Shown: positions 11,583-22,965 of the stretch, one piece after another
How positions within the stretch are numbered: position 1 is the stretch's first letter
Layout of the letters: each line of letters opens with the position of its first letter
From: Cylicocyclus nassatus
Taxonomy: Eukaryota; Nematoda; Chromadorea; Rhabditida; Strongylidae
Length of the DNA: 64,000 nucleotides
Direction: 5' to 3'
NCBI GenBank assembly: GCA_958299035.1
Contig: CATQJL010000223.1
Span: forward strand, 9,475,753-9,539,752
Made by a program: the position numbers and the translations under genes
The notes under the pieces: model-generated
Told to the model about the DNA's origin: nothing
What the model saw: only the letters and a program-made list of their open reading frames with translations
Database searches by the model: none

Positions 11583-12870
11583 CTATAGGGCCTCCATGTT
11601 CTGGGCCACATTTTTTTCAGATTTTTGAGATTTTTTCAAAATCTCAAAAACACTTCCAGGGGTAACTTGCAGGGTCCCACAAGACTCCTGGATACGCACA
11701 GTCGGTTGCCTGACTGTATCAATATCCTGTGAAGTGTGGTCGAATACTTTAGCAAAAAAGAGCCCCAGAGCATCAGCTTCCTTTTGATCCTCTGCGTAGG
11801 TTTCTCCACCATCTGTTATTGCTGGGACTCTTGCCCCACCTTTAACCCTGGCTCTTAGATACCGAAAAAGCTTTTTACTACCTTGCCTTTTAAGGCGATG
11901 TTCATGATTACTGAAGAATTTTTTGAGATGGTAACCAAAATCACGACAGACTTTTATGTACAACGTATCTGCTAATGGATCACTAAGATCAGAAAACAGT
12001 CTTGATTTCTGTTCAACCAAATTTTGAATATGAATAGGAAATTTACGAAAAGGAGTTTTTTGCATCACGAAAGGTATATACTTGGCCATGGCATTGTAGA
12101 GCACTAGACAAAAGCGATAGTACAAGTCATCGACAGAAGTGTATCCGGCGAAAACGAGTGACCAATCAATTTGCATGAGCTCAGCATTCATTTTGAAATA
12201 GTCAGCTCCGAAAAGATCAGGAAAAGGCAAAAAGACTTTTTTGGGAGAAGAAAAACGAATGCGAAAAGATACTACATTATGATCTGATGTACCAAAGGGC
12301 GGGAGTGCACGCAGTCCGTCCAAAATGTGAGAGGAAAAGACAAGATCAATAACTGATCTACCTCTGGTAGGAAAATTCACATTCTGTATGAGCCCACATC
12401 CCCGGAGAAGAGAGAGTAAATGCGCATTATGTGGGTGTCTATGAGGAGAAGAAGCATACGATCATTTCAGCTGGAGAGGAACTGAAATCGCGAATAACAT
12501 TGATTAGATCATCATCATCGCTCACACTAGAGCTTGGCGGGCGATATACTATGACAATTTTTATCGGTGAAAATGATCGAGTAGTAAAAATGCTCAAACA
12601 AAGCACATCGGATTTGATATGTCCGGTAACTATGGTGCGCTGAACAGAAAACTCGGTTTTGAGGAAGCAGCAAGCGCCCCCACCTTTGCTTACAGTGCGA
12701 TCGGCTCGAAAAACGTCATATAGGAGATCAGCAATCAGTTCACGATCGGAGATCTTTTGGCTTAACCAGGATTCGGTAACACACAATATATCAGGATAGT
12801 GGATTTTCAAAAAACCATGAAGTAAATGCAGTTAATTTACTAAACTGCGCGCATTGAATAGAAAGCACGA
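11583..12870 (-). pseudogene. LINE apurinic-like endonuclease (ORF2 N-terminal half), frameshifted
   Basis: The pieces are: NARS at about 12858-12840; HYPDILCVTESWLS (catalytic Glu in TES) at 12810; RTVSKGGGACCFLK and IVYRPPS up to 12439; then after a frame change MNFPTRGRSVIDLVF and GTSDHNVVSFRIR (the S-D-H catalytic motif) from 12380. This is the standard exonuclease/endonuclease/phosphatase fold of CR1/Jockey-type LINEs. The last residues before 11583 belong to the PLE insert, not the LINE. Confidence 0.9.
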
Positions 12871-12896
12871 AATGAAATCAGATGGACCTGGCATGT

Positions 12897-13486
12897 TTAG
12901 GCGTTTCCCTGGGAAGGGTGCCTGGGAAGGTCCGATATATGCTTTACTTCTCCCCTATAGACTACCCATTGTTTCGACGCACAACCTCTATTCTTCTCCC
13001 AGGCCTGCCTCCGCAACTCAACGTCCAAGGCTCGCTCCGCCGGAGTCATGCTCCTGCGAATATAAACTTTAGATAAAGGAGAATTGCGCAATAAATAAGA
13101 GTTTGCAAGAGCCTTACTCCAGACGGAGCGAGAAGGAAATACGACTTTCACGAGTCTGGGTTTGGACTCGTGGAACTCTTTTCTGTTTCTGCGTTTTTGG
13201 GAATCTTGTTTCTTAATGTTAGAACCATTCTCTCAGCGAGAGAATCTTTGTTCCTCTTGAGTATGGATTGAATGAATTCATTAACGGAAAGATCACTGTA
13301 GTCGACCGCAGGGTCAGACGCATCTTGAGGAAGATTATCCTGGGTACAATTGTTAGCCTTCTTATTACATAGTGATCTGCTCGCGATAGATTGAGAGTTT
13401 GATCTTTGAAAACGGGCTCTTTTTTGCAGGTTTCTTGCAAGCACAGGCGGTATGGCGATTGATTGACGCGAAATGTTCACAGGCAC
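12897..13486 (-). pseudogene. LINE ORF1 remnant
   Basis: Two overlapping minus frames (13486-13148 and 13151-12897) read as one broken ORF1. The first half has an Arg/Lys-rich stretch (NLQKRARFQRSNSQS). The second half has LLRNSPLSKVYIRRSMTPAE and KQWVVYRGEVKHIS, a conserved C-terminal motif of ORF1 proteins in these LINEs. No zinc knuckle is visible. The start is uncertain: the annotated first codon is GTG, and the real N-terminus probably lies further upstream. Confidence 0.7.
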
Positions 13487-13810
13487 ATCGATGTGATGTT
13501 TTTGTTGCCACGGCCGGGAGTTTTCTGTCGAACTACTGATTTCTGATCAATTTCATTGAAGACTGGAGAAGCTGGTACATCAAGTGAGTTGCTTGAACGA
13601 CTAGAATTTTCCTATTCGGTACCGTTTCAGTACTAGCTAGCTACTTTAGCGGTCACACATACAAGTTGTTTGTTTTCTACACACTTTGCATTGAAAAATT
13701 GTCTGTCGAGTCGGTGTTTTGAAGGGAGGTACAACATTTTAGGGTCGCTTGTTTGGGAACAAACCGAGGAAGATCTACTCTGTCCAGAAACCAACTCTAC
13801 ATATCATCGT
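13430..13810. repeat. LINE 5' segment, one arm of an internal inverted repeat
   Basis: This stretch (containing GCACAGGCGGTATGGCGATT, CGGCCGGGAGTTTTCTG and TAGCTAGCTACTTTAGCGG) reappears inverted at 14712-15065 with scattered mismatches and a small indel. It covers the ORF1 start and the sequence just 5' of it. Confidence 0.8.
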
Positions 13811-14711
13811 TCAAAACCTAATGTAATTCATTGCATTTTTGCTCTAACATGCCACATTCCATGGGAAAGTTGTCATTGTGACCGGTAGAAAATAGGAGAG
13901 CTCATTGCTTTCTAAGAAACAATTAGTTTGGCGAAAGCCCTAGAATTTAATGTTTTTTCTGCTCGACTTATCATTAACTCTATTCAATCAACCTCCATTT
14001 AATACCTTTGCCTTTGTCTCAAAAGCCAGCTCAATCACTCCTTGTTGTGTACTAAATTACTATGACCGGTGATCCCTAGTTCCTGTCCGTTTCACATGTT
14101 TGCATTGAAAAATCATGAGGAAAAAGGAAGTAAATGATGAATTTGTTTATCACATCTGCAGACGACATGTAAACACTTGCATGATATAATAACTCCTCAA
14201 AAATCAAGATACAACAGGAACAGATTCTTGAGCACAATTGTTACAAGAACAAGGTCGACATGAAGAAATACCTAACGGCACAAAAAAGATACGAAAGAAG
14301 TTTTACGAAAACGATATTGCCTAGTCTAGACCCGCCAAGAAGCAATATGTAGAAGTTATAGGTACCTCACCGAAATTGTAATCAGCTTGACTCGCTTGGA
14401 AGTCCTTTTCATCTAAAGTTATGTTCTATATACACAACAGACTGGTTCTCTCTGACGGGCATACCTTGGCTTAGGTAGAATTTTGCAAGCACATCTTTGC
14501 GAAACAATTGAAATAAGCCGATCAATTCAGAAACGTCAGGATCAAGAGAGAAAGAGAAGAACATCTGCACTGGAATTGCGGATACTTTCACTATGAAACT
14601 TCAAGGCTGACTCTATGAAGCAGTGAGTGGTTAAGTTGATCCCACTCTCCGTACAGTAAGCATTTACCATGAAACACTCACCTTCACGAGAGCTGCGTTA
14701 ACTTCGATTTG
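13811..14711. other. Loop between the inverted LINE 5' copies
   Basis: About 900 bp of AT-rich DNA with no recognisable gene or element end. It may be further LINE 5' sequence or the original loop of the host TIR element. Confidence 0.4.
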
Positions 14712-15065
14712 GTTCTGGACAGAGTAGGTCTTCATCGGCTTGTTCCCAAACAAGCGACCCTAAAATGTTGTACCTCCCTTCAAAACACCGACTCGATAGG
14801 CAAATTTTCAAAGAAAAGTGTGTAGAAAACAAGCAACATGTATGTATTACCGCTAAAGTAGCTAGCTAGTACTGAAACGGCACTGAATAGGAAAATTCTA
14901 GTCGTTCAAGCAACTTACTTGATGTACCCTCTTCTCCTGTCTTCAAATTGACCAGAAATCAGTAGTTCGACAGAAAACTCCCGGCCGTGGCAACAAAAAC
15001 ATCACATCGATGTTGCCTGTGAACATTTCGCGTCAATCAATCGCCATACTGCCTACGCTTGCAAC
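14712..15065. repeat. Inverted copy of the LINE 5' end
   Basis: Reverse complement of 13430-13810. It runs directly into the inner edge of the right TIR at about 15078, so LINE sequence touches both TIRs of the host element. Inverted 5' pieces are a known outcome of twin priming during LINE insertion. Confidence 0.75.
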
Positions 15066-15533
15066 AAACCTGCAAAAAAATTGTTTGCAAACAGTTGGCA
15101 CAGAGGACAATAGCTGCGGACGCAAATAGTAGAGTAAAGCACATTGCCAAGAATGGAGCTAGTGAGCGCGTGATGAAAACAGATAGAGATAGAACAGTAA
15201 AGTACTTTGTCAAGAATGATTAGTGAGAGTGATGGAAACATCGACGCAAATAGAAAAGTAAAGCATTCTATCAAGAATGGAATAGTGAGAGTGATGGAAA
15301 CACCGACACGATAGAGGGGTAAAGCATTCTATGACGTATAGAGTAGTGATTGTGATGAAAACGCCGACACGATAGAAGAGTAAAGCATTCTATCAAGTAT
15401 AGAGTAGTGAGCTGATGAAAACGCTAAGTCCCAATACTATAGCACACCCCGGCGCCAATTCCCTGCGCGCCGGCTAAATTTGTACTGGGTCATGGGGCGC
15501 GCTCTGCGCAGCCATGTGTAGATTTAAGTACCA

Positions 15534-15808
15534 TCGATATCATCCCATATGTCTTCCCTCAACATGACGTGGATTATGTGGCTTGATGAGGCGCCGCCTC
15601 GCCTCGAGCTCGCGCCACGTTGCGAGCGCATCATTTGGCGCGACATGGCGCTCAACACAACGTGGCGCAGGCTTTTCCAGTTCTTCTTGTTGCCACATCA
15701 CGCCGAAAATGCGCACGCAATGTGTCGCAAGCCCGAGGCGAGGCGGCGCCCCATCAAGCCACGTATCCACGTCATGTTGAGGGAAGACATATGGGATGAT
15801 ATCGAGGT
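15534..15808. mobile_element. Fold-back MITE inside the right TIR tip
   Basis: Ends CGATATCATCCCATATGTCT and the reverse complement AGACATATGGGATGATATCG are perfect. Inner pairing continues through TCCCTCAACATGACGTGG and CTTGATGAGGCGCCGCCTCG. It splits the last bases (GTAC...ACGTGT) of the right TIR of the 8061-15815 element. The frames on both strands are palindrome artefacts. Confidence 0.85.
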
Positions 15809-15829
15809 TACGTGTCTCATGCCAATACC

Positions 15830-16550
15830 ACATCAGGTATTATGGCGCACTAAACAGAGAAGAAAGCGTTTATGCTGTCGGAAACACGGAATGGACGACA
15901 TTTATAGTAGGCAGTTTTTTCGAAGTTGCACATTGATTATCTGCCGCTCTCAGTCCAGACCCTTTCAGGCATGTGCTGTAGGTTCGAAGTTGTTGTTCTG
16001 AGGGATGATCTCTCCAGAGTGCAGGTATTGCAGTCTTTCATTCTGATTTCATCACTCAAAAGAGGTTCTAGGTAATCTCTGGGTGTCTTCACGATATAGA
16101 ACATCGGGTGAACAGCGTGAGCTGCTGCCAAGTGTCAGGAAAAGTGGGTAATGGATCTAATTTCACCTCTCTCTTCGTCATCTTGTTTTTCTGTTTTTTT
16201 TTTAGATTGCAGCCATTTACGGTAACATCATCCGGATTTTTGACCCAAAAGCTGTTACATGTAAAGATGAGCATGACGATGTGAGTTTCTTCATAGTATA
16301 ATATCTGCTACAATCCTCCGCAAACTCTTTATAGTTTTTCAATCATCGCTGGGTCGAAATACATTGTCTTACGGCTGAAAAACCAGTCGACGTTGTTCTT
16401 TGGAACTTGGACGATATAGAGGACTTTATTGCGTCCTAGTAAAGATTTAGCATCTTCAGGCATGAGATTGACTTTGGTGATGGGTGATAAGCTAGTTTTC
16501 TATCAGCAGCAATGTCTGTCTAGGATGGCTGGAGCGTACACAAATTTGTC
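15830..16550. other. Gene-poor stretch
   Basis: No gene or element end recognised. It contains short homopolymers only. Confidence 0.35.
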
Positions 16551-17520
16551 GGCGCTGTTCGGCTATCCGGGCCCCAAAATTTTTTTGTCATGGTCGCTCA
16601 AACTTGGCCCATGGGGGTTATCTGACATGCTGATCACGAATATCACCTTTCTCCATAGGAAAACGTCTCCCTGCAGGGTTACGGTAGGTATACGGTAGAG
16701 GGTCAAAAGCATAGATTTGGGTGAAACTTGGCCCAGAGGGGTTATTCGGCCCGCTGATGCCGAATATTACATTGGTTTTGTACCGTAGCGTCATTTTATC
16801 GGGTTACGGTGGGTATACGGTAGGAGGTCAAAATCTCAAAATCTGCTGTAATTTCGCACAGAGGGTTTTTCCACAGCTGATCAGAAATGTCACACTTTCT
16901 CTGCATAAAAACGTCTCCCTGCATGTTTACGGTAGTTTTACGGTAGGAGACAAAACTACAAATCGGCAAATGCATCTTTCCCCTGTGCTTTGCTTAGGCA
17001 AAAGCCGCAGCAGGGTGTGTAGCGCGCTGCGGTGGTCGTGTGTGTAAAGCTTCACGATCGTCCGAATCGCCGTACACCCTTTTCAGGCAGTACTATGTTT
17101 TACAATAGTTACCGTGTAGCAACCGCAACCCAAGAAAATGGCGCTACGGTTCAGAACCATATTTTGATATGATATTTGGTATCAGCGGGCCGAATAACCC
17201 CTCTGGGCCAAGTTTTGGGCACATCCGTGATTTTGACCCTTTACCGTAGTCCTACCGTAACTCCACCGGATGGCGCTGTCGCGCGAGACAAACATCACAT
17301 TCGTGTTCAGCATGCCAAATAACTAACCTCTCTAGACGGAGTTTCGGACAAATCTGCGTTTTTGACCCTCTGCCGTATACCTACCGTAACCCTGCAGGGA
17401 GGCGTTTTCCTACGGATAAAAGGTGATATTCGTGATCAGCATGCCGGATAAACCCCCCTGGGCCAAGTTTGAGCGAAATCCATGGCAAAAATTCTGGGGC
17501 CCGGATAGCCGAATAGCGCC
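16551..17520. mobile_element. 970-bp fold-back element with TTACGGTA-rich arms
   Basis: Ends GGCGCTGTTCGGCTATCCGG and the reverse complement GGCGCTATTCGGCTATCCGG. The arms extend roughly 350 bp with about 80-90% identity. Within each arm the words TTACGGTAGGTATACGGTAG, AACTTGGCCCA and ATNCGGCCCGCTGAT recur two to three times, so the arms are themselves internally repeated. No coding capacity. A solo fragment of the same family lies near 30.9 kb. Confidence 0.8.
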
Positions 17521-17935
17521 CGCTCATTTTAGTAACCTTCTAAGTCATTGTCAGCAAGCAAAATTTGGCTTAGCTTGTCAAAACAACATCTTAATTCAAT
17601 TTCTGTATACATGTAGTAGTGGTTTGAGGCAGTGAAAGAACTGCGCTGCCTGATTGTACAAACGTAAACTATTTATTGGCAATAACATGCATGCCGAAAC
17701 CGCTGGATATTTAGTATTCTCACCATGTTAGACTTCCATTTGAATCACACTTCTATAAAGCAATAGGATTTCAACTGCAGACCACTGTGTTGCTTATGAG
17801 CGGGGCTGGGACCTCCACACGCTCAATGCTAGTAATGTATTTTGGGTGAAAATGCTGCAGAAATGCTCAGTCACCTCTAAATTATACATCTCATGGTCAA
17901 TCGGTCTCCTGAGCATACTCAGACAATTATTACGA
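17521..17935. other. Gene-poor stretch
   Basis: AT-rich sequence with no recognised feature. Confidence 0.3.
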
Positions 17936-18360
17936 GCATCCGCGGCCCTTGATAGTGCCTTTTGCTGGCGCGCGGGCGTTAAATTTTCATACTGACCATC
18001 CGCGGCCCTTGATTCATTTGCTTGGCGACCCGCGGCTCAATGTTTTCGCTAGTTAAAGGCCGCGGGTTTGAATTGTTCTACCGGGACACCCGCGGCCCGG
18101 GAAAAAACACTCGGACGGGCCACGGGCCTTATTGGAAGCACTACATATCTGGTTTTCGGACAAACCGCGGGCCTAGTTTATAGTTTCTGCACCGGGCAAG
18201 CCTCGGCCCTTGCCGGACACCGCCCATATCGTATCTCAGTTATGCCGCGGCTTTGATGGGCGCCTTGTACATCATTTTCGGGCAGGCCCCGGCCCTTCTA
18301 GGCAACCGCCCAACAAAATCAGTCTGACGAGCCTCGGGCCTTGCCGGACGCCGCAATTCT
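17936..18360. repeat. Spaced CCGCGGCCCTTG-type repeats
   Basis: About eleven degenerate copies of a CCGCGGCCCTTG/CCGCGGGCC word (near 17940, 17998, 18039, 18059, 18090, 18117, 18164, 18202, 18244, 18286 and 18330) at 20-60 bp spacing, alternating with unrelated AT-rich text. It is more a spaced motif array than a simple minisatellite. The open frames across it come from the repeat. Confidence 0.65.
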
Positions 18361-18639
18361 TACATGCTGTAAGCAAAAACACTACTCGCTTGAGATACGC
18401 CGCGCAGATAGAAGTGCCCTCAACGTTTAGGTCGTTGCTTATCGCTCATCTGTGGCTAATAGTAAAGACGGTCTGCTGAGGGTCCTCTCCTAAGGTTACC
18501 TTGCAGCTGGAACTTGGGTCTTACGGAAGAGAAATTTTGGCTCGTATCCTGACCGATGTGCAGGGGCGAGGGAAACGGAAACAAGTGTTCAAAAAATGGA
18601 ATAAAGTGTGCATTACTGTGTTTAGCAGCCGCTTATCCA

Positions 18640-18812
18640 GCCACCCGCGGATACATATCGCGCATCTGTCGGGTGCTTGCCTGGACATCCGCGGGCGTCG
18701 TTCAAGCGCTTACCGGTGCATCCGCGGGTAACTCTCGGCCGCTTAGCGTGCGTTCATTCTACCACCCGCGGCATGGATGAAATATCGGCGGGGGCCGTTC
18801 CGCGGGTGGTCG
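18640..18812. repeat. Second cluster of CCGCGG motifs
   Basis: CACCCGCGG, CATCCGCGGG, CATCCGCGGGTAA, CACCCGCGG and TTCCGCGGGTGG recur every 30-50 bp. The last copy is in opposite orientation to the first, so the cluster could be the other end of one element with the array at 17936-18360. Confidence 0.5.
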
Positions 18813-19724
18813 CAATAATTGTAGTACTTAGTGAGTTGTTAGCACAAATCGTACCACATAATCATACTTTGCAAACAATTTCAACTCCAAGACTTTCATC
18901 TCTTCTTTCTTTTGTGACGAGCAATGAACGGTGGAGAGTTTTGCATCTACTGCAACTGACCATATTGCGCTGATTTTCGTTTTCCTTGCTCATCTGTTAG
19001 TACGAGCTAACATCGACAAAGATGCACAAGAAGTGCTAAAATTATCTGCAACTAATTACGCAAGTCATGAGGCCAATTTCAACTTTGCAACAGAGACGCA
19101 AAACATCCAGACTACAAGTTCTCCATAGAAAAGGGATTAACCAAATTCTACCAGCCAAATCCTACTCATGCAAAGATTGGCGAGAATCAGTTATACCACA
19201 ACAACAACCTGATTAAAAAACGAAGACCTTGCTGAACATATAGAGTTTCCCTGACCACTTGTCTAGGTAACTCACGACGAATCAACAACCTACAATTTTT
19301 TATACGCCTTTACAAGCTGTAAGGCTTGATACATACCTCGCTGCTTAGGTATGGATAAAACCAGCGAGCAGCGAAGGCAGCGGTGCTCCGGCTGATCAGC
19401 GCTGCGATCGGGTGCTTGTTGAGTGCATGTTTAGTGCAGAAACCATCAAAAATAACTGCGCGAATGTCGAGTTTTATTATGTCAAAAAGAAGAGAATTAG
19501 CATATTATAAGTTGGATATGGTCCATACTTTTATGAGAAGTTCTTCATTTTTCATTTTCCATCACTAAATTTACAATAGAAAGGTTCATACGAGCAAGCT
19601 TAATAGAGCAATTCAAGGGTATTCATTCCATTCGACCCCTGATAAGGCAATGGCTGTCCCAGTAATTTGAAAGTGTCAGTAGGCAATGACATGATTGAAG
19701 TCCATTGGAGGCCAAACTTTATCT
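18813..19724. other. Gene-poor stretch
   Basis: No convincing gene. Short frames under 100 aa have no motifs. Confidence 0.3.
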
Positions 19725-20735
19725 GGGCCGGTAGTAATCTACCCTACCTGGTGGCATCAAAGATGCCGGCAAGTTGGCACACATCGCGGAAAGATGCCAA
19801 CTCCGCCGGCAGCTCGCGGAGTGATTATAGGTTTAATAATCTTATGTAACCCTAGCATGCAACCATTTCGCAGATTTTTTGACGACGCAGGCAGCCGCAA
19901 AACTGCTACCTCGCGCGCGGTCGAACCTATGTGCGTTAACTTGAAGTGCCACCACGTTACCCATTCGACCATTCGGTCAACCATTGCCGTTCATACCAGC
20001 AGTAGGAGGAACGCGCTGGTAAATGGCTGCCTGTAAGAGGGATCGATACATTGCGTGAGAGACTTTGACCTGAAAGAACAGCTGATTGATATGAGCGAGA
20101 GAGGGGCGAAATCGGTGCAAACGAGATTTATAAGGGATTGCCGAAAAAGATGGTGTTCTTTGAGTTTCCAAGGCATTACTGGATTTTTTCTCTGTAAAAA
20201 AATCGTAGTTTCAAAAAAGAAAAACTTTTATAATGAGAAAATTGATAGATTTTTGATGAAAAGTAGAATTTTTGATTTTTTCGCCTGATGTGAATTGTGT
20301 GACATCGCCGCAAATCGCAAACTCGGAGACGCCGTCGGCAAAGGTGCCACCACCTCGACGTGGTAGGGGCACGTCGAGATGCCGGCAGGTCCCTCTCTCA
20401 AAAGAGCACGCTATTTCCCGTGCTCTCTGACCTGCCGGCAGCTGCCATCTCGGGATTCCGCCAAGTTGCCGGCAGGTTGCCGGCAACTGACCTCGCGAAG
20501 TTGCCGGCAGCTCTTCCTGCGATTCCAGATATTTTACTCAAGGAAGAGTTCTGGAGCCGCAGATTTTTATGAAGTTTTCTACAGAGTCGCGGCGGCAACT
20601 TTATCGAAAAAATCTCTTGGAAAAAGGCCTAGGACGGCCTAAATTTCGGTTCTTAGTTTCTGGCCACCTCGCGGAAAGGTGCCAGCAACCTGCCGACGAG
20701 ACCTGCCGCCAGGTCGGGGGGATTACTACCGGCCC
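19725..20735. mobile_element. 1-kb TIR element with GCCGGCA-rich subterminal repeats
   Basis: Ends GGGCCGGTAGTAATC and GATTACTACCGGCCC are perfect inverted repeats. Pairing continues imperfectly (ACCTGGTGGCA / TGCCGCCAGGT, then GGAAAGNTGCCA). The words TTGCCGGCAG and GTTGGCAC repeat in both orientations. No transposase is present; the 60-110 aa frames inside show no domain. Confidence 0.7.
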
Positions 20736-22233
20736 TGATGACGCTGTCAGCTTTTTAAATTATTGCCAATGTGTGTTCAGTATTAATTACTTCATTTCTC
20801 TTCAAGTTCATGGAGTATGTCCCTCCAGTGCGGCTCAATATTTCCCCATAACCTCTGAAACCCCAATTAAACGGTATTAGGTTGCATTCATGACTTGCTC
20901 ACGCAATTTAAGGACGGACTATGTTTTAAGAACGCTAGTTACAGCTTGAAAATTACTAAAATATATAATTTCGAGCCAAAACAGCTGTTTGCAGCTCACA
21001 GCAGCAGAGATACGCTCTGAAAAAGTTAGCGTAACTCAGCTGCAAATCTCGTTGCAGCGCTGATCCGCTTGAGCAGCGCAGCTCAAGAATGACTCGCTAG
21101 GTATGAACACGACCTTCCGTGTTAGCTGCTACAGCGGGATGCAGCAGCGTCACTCCGCTGCAATCAATGCGCACAAATCGCATTGCTGCCACCGCGACGT
21201 ATAGACACCCGATGCTGGGTATGTGTGTATCAAGCCTAATGAAGTTCACAGCTCCTTGTAAATACGCCTGGACCGATAGCAGCGATGAAGGCAATGTCGT
21301 ACACATGCGAGCACATGCGCAACCGCCCGCGCAGCCAGCCCGGTAGGACCAAAGAGCTTGGCAATTCCGATGTCTCAGCGGAAATGAACCGAATACTTTC
21401 TAGTTAGTATACGCAGAGGCAATTACGTACAAATTTTACTGACTGGTAAGAGTCAAACAACGATCGAATAGCTCTGTGAAGAAAGTAGTTCAGTACATTT
21501 GGACTCTCGTGATTGCAACATTTCATGTTTTAGGTAGAATCTAGAAAAGGAAAAGAAGGAAGAAAAAAATGCGCCTATCCTAAAGATCATGCGGTATGTA
21601 AAGCAGGGATTTGTAAATAGTTTTTTCTCCTTATTGATTGCGTATTCGTTCTTTCACAGACCAAAAAGAAAAATGAGTAAACCTTTCCATAGTCAATTAG
21701 GCTGCATCAAAACTAACGTAGTGAACAGCCAGTCGACCGAAAGAGCGTATGGAAAAATCACTTAAAATTGAATTTTCTCGCGTCTCTTGGTCGGTATGGG
21801 TCAATCATGGGTTTTGCAAATCTCGTTTATAGAGATTTGTTGATTTGTTTCAGATTTGTTGTCCAAAATGATCATTATGACGGCTAACATAGATACATAA
21901 CATAGATCAAAATACAGGATTATAATCTTTATTTGTAACTCGTTGAAAAGCGAATGATCTACATCGTTGGGAAATCAGAAATTATGATCTTCATATCAGC
22001 TTCCCCCCTTTTCTCCAACTTTTTGCAAAGTCATCTACAGATGGGTGGAATAAGACAGTACATTGTTACGCAAGCACATGAGAAGCACATACTAACATCA
22101 CTTGCATTCTCCACTATTTTATCCCAAAAAATGATGAATGTCTTCGGCGCTTCTGGGATGGAAACTTCTCCTAAAAGCGTAGTGCCACCCTTCGAACAAG
22201 CCTATAATGCGATGCTCACTGACGACAAAAGAT
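20736..22233. other. Gene-poor stretch
   Basis: No gene recognised. Around 20970-21170 the sequence is rich in CAGCTG and GCAGC words; no structure is assigned. Confidence 0.3.
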
Positions 22234-22630
22234 GGTAGCTTAGAGATAATGCATGTATAACAGTCATTTACCTTGGCTATAGCAAACGAACCAACTTGAT
22301 CGGATCGTGATATCTGTGGCCCACAATTAGGTGCAACAAAGCTACAAAATCGACATAGAAGGGACCTGTAAGAGTATGGAGACTGGCCACACTAAGCAAA
22401 CATGAAAAGTGTCATAAACCTAGTCTTTTCGTGGTAGCTTTGAGATAATGCATGAATAGCAGTCGTTCACCTTGACTATAGCAAACCAACCAACTTGATC
22501 GGATCGTGATATCGGTGGCCCACGAATAGGTGCGGCAAAATTACCAGATCTACAAAGAAGGGAGCTGTAAAAGTACAGAGACTGGTCACACTAAGCAAAC
22601 ATAAAAAAGTGGCATAGACCTGTCCTTTCG
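22234..22630. repeat. Tandem duplication, 199-bp period
   Basis: Two copies begin GGTAGCTT(T)AGAGATAATG at 22234 and 22433 and share CCAACTTGATCGGATCGTGA and CACACTAAGCAAACAT. They are about 88-90% identical. Confidence 0.9.
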
Positions 22631-22734
22631 TATAATCATGATTACAGAGATGCGAATAGTAAAAGAACGGCAAAGCTTGAGCCTAAGCCATAGTCTCTGA
22701 TTTGTGACGAAAGCGACACAGTCTCAAATGGTGT

Positions 22735-22965
22735 ATAGGGCTTATCAAATTGAGTGTCGTTTGCACCGGCATTTCCATCTTCGCGCTGGACTCTGTGTCT
22801 CTTCCGCAGAGCTGCTCTCTGAGCACTCTCTCAGGGCGAGCGTGGGAAAGGCGGAGCATCAATCGATTGGAAGTGATTGGGGAGCATGTGCCGCAGAAGA
22901 GACGCCGAGCCCAGCGCGAAGATAGAGATGCTGGTGCAAACGACACTCAATTTGATAAGCCCTAT
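22735..22965. mobile_element. Fold-back MITE
   Basis: TATAGGGCTTATCAAATTGA and its reverse complement close the element, and pairing continues through GTGTCGTTTGCACC and CATCTTCGCGCTGG. Length about 230 bp. No coding capacity. Confidence 0.85.

Larger units (their letters stand above)
10754..11631 (-). mobile_element. Penelope-like element fragment nested in LINE ORF2
   Basis: The insert interrupts the LINE frame between the endonuclease and RT parts. An 11-bp direct repeat, TTTTTCAAAAT, flanks it (10743-10753 and 11632-11642), and the LINE protein reads through the same word on both sides (FEILKK). The fragment contains the end of a PLE protein with its GIY-YIG domain plus a 3' tail of about 300 bp with a hammerhead-like motif. 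It is 5'-truncated. Confidence 0.85.
8448..13490 (-). mobile_element. CR1/Jockey-like LINE, decayed, inserted beside the left TIR
   Basis: Read on the minus strand, the order is ORF1 (13486-12897), endonuclease (about 12860-11640), reverse transcriptase (10750-9428), a 3' untranslated stretch (9427-8483) and a tail of (AAAT)n at 8482-8448. The tail lies exactly at the inner edge of the left TIR, which gives the insertion direction. Several frameshifts and a PLE insertion make it non-functional. A second inverted copy of its 5' end lies at 14712-15065. Confidence 0.85.
8061..15815. mobile_element. Long-TIR (Mutator/fold-back-like) element hosting a LINE
   Basis: The terminal inverted repeats are about 390 bp on the left (8061-8447) and 455 bp on the right (15078-15533, plus the outermost bases at 15809-15815). 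They share CGCGCAGGGAATTGGCGC, CATGGCTGCGCAGAGCGCGC and a subterminal series of degenerate 60-70 bp tandem units containing TTGATAGAATGCTTTACT. A 10-bp direct repeat, CTCATGCCAA, flanks the whole (8051-8060 and 15816-15825). Long TIRs with a 9-11 bp duplication fit Mutator-like or fold-back elements. No transposase is seen; the interior is almost entirely LINE sequence, so the pre-insertion element was probably about 0.85 kb. Confidence 0.7.
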
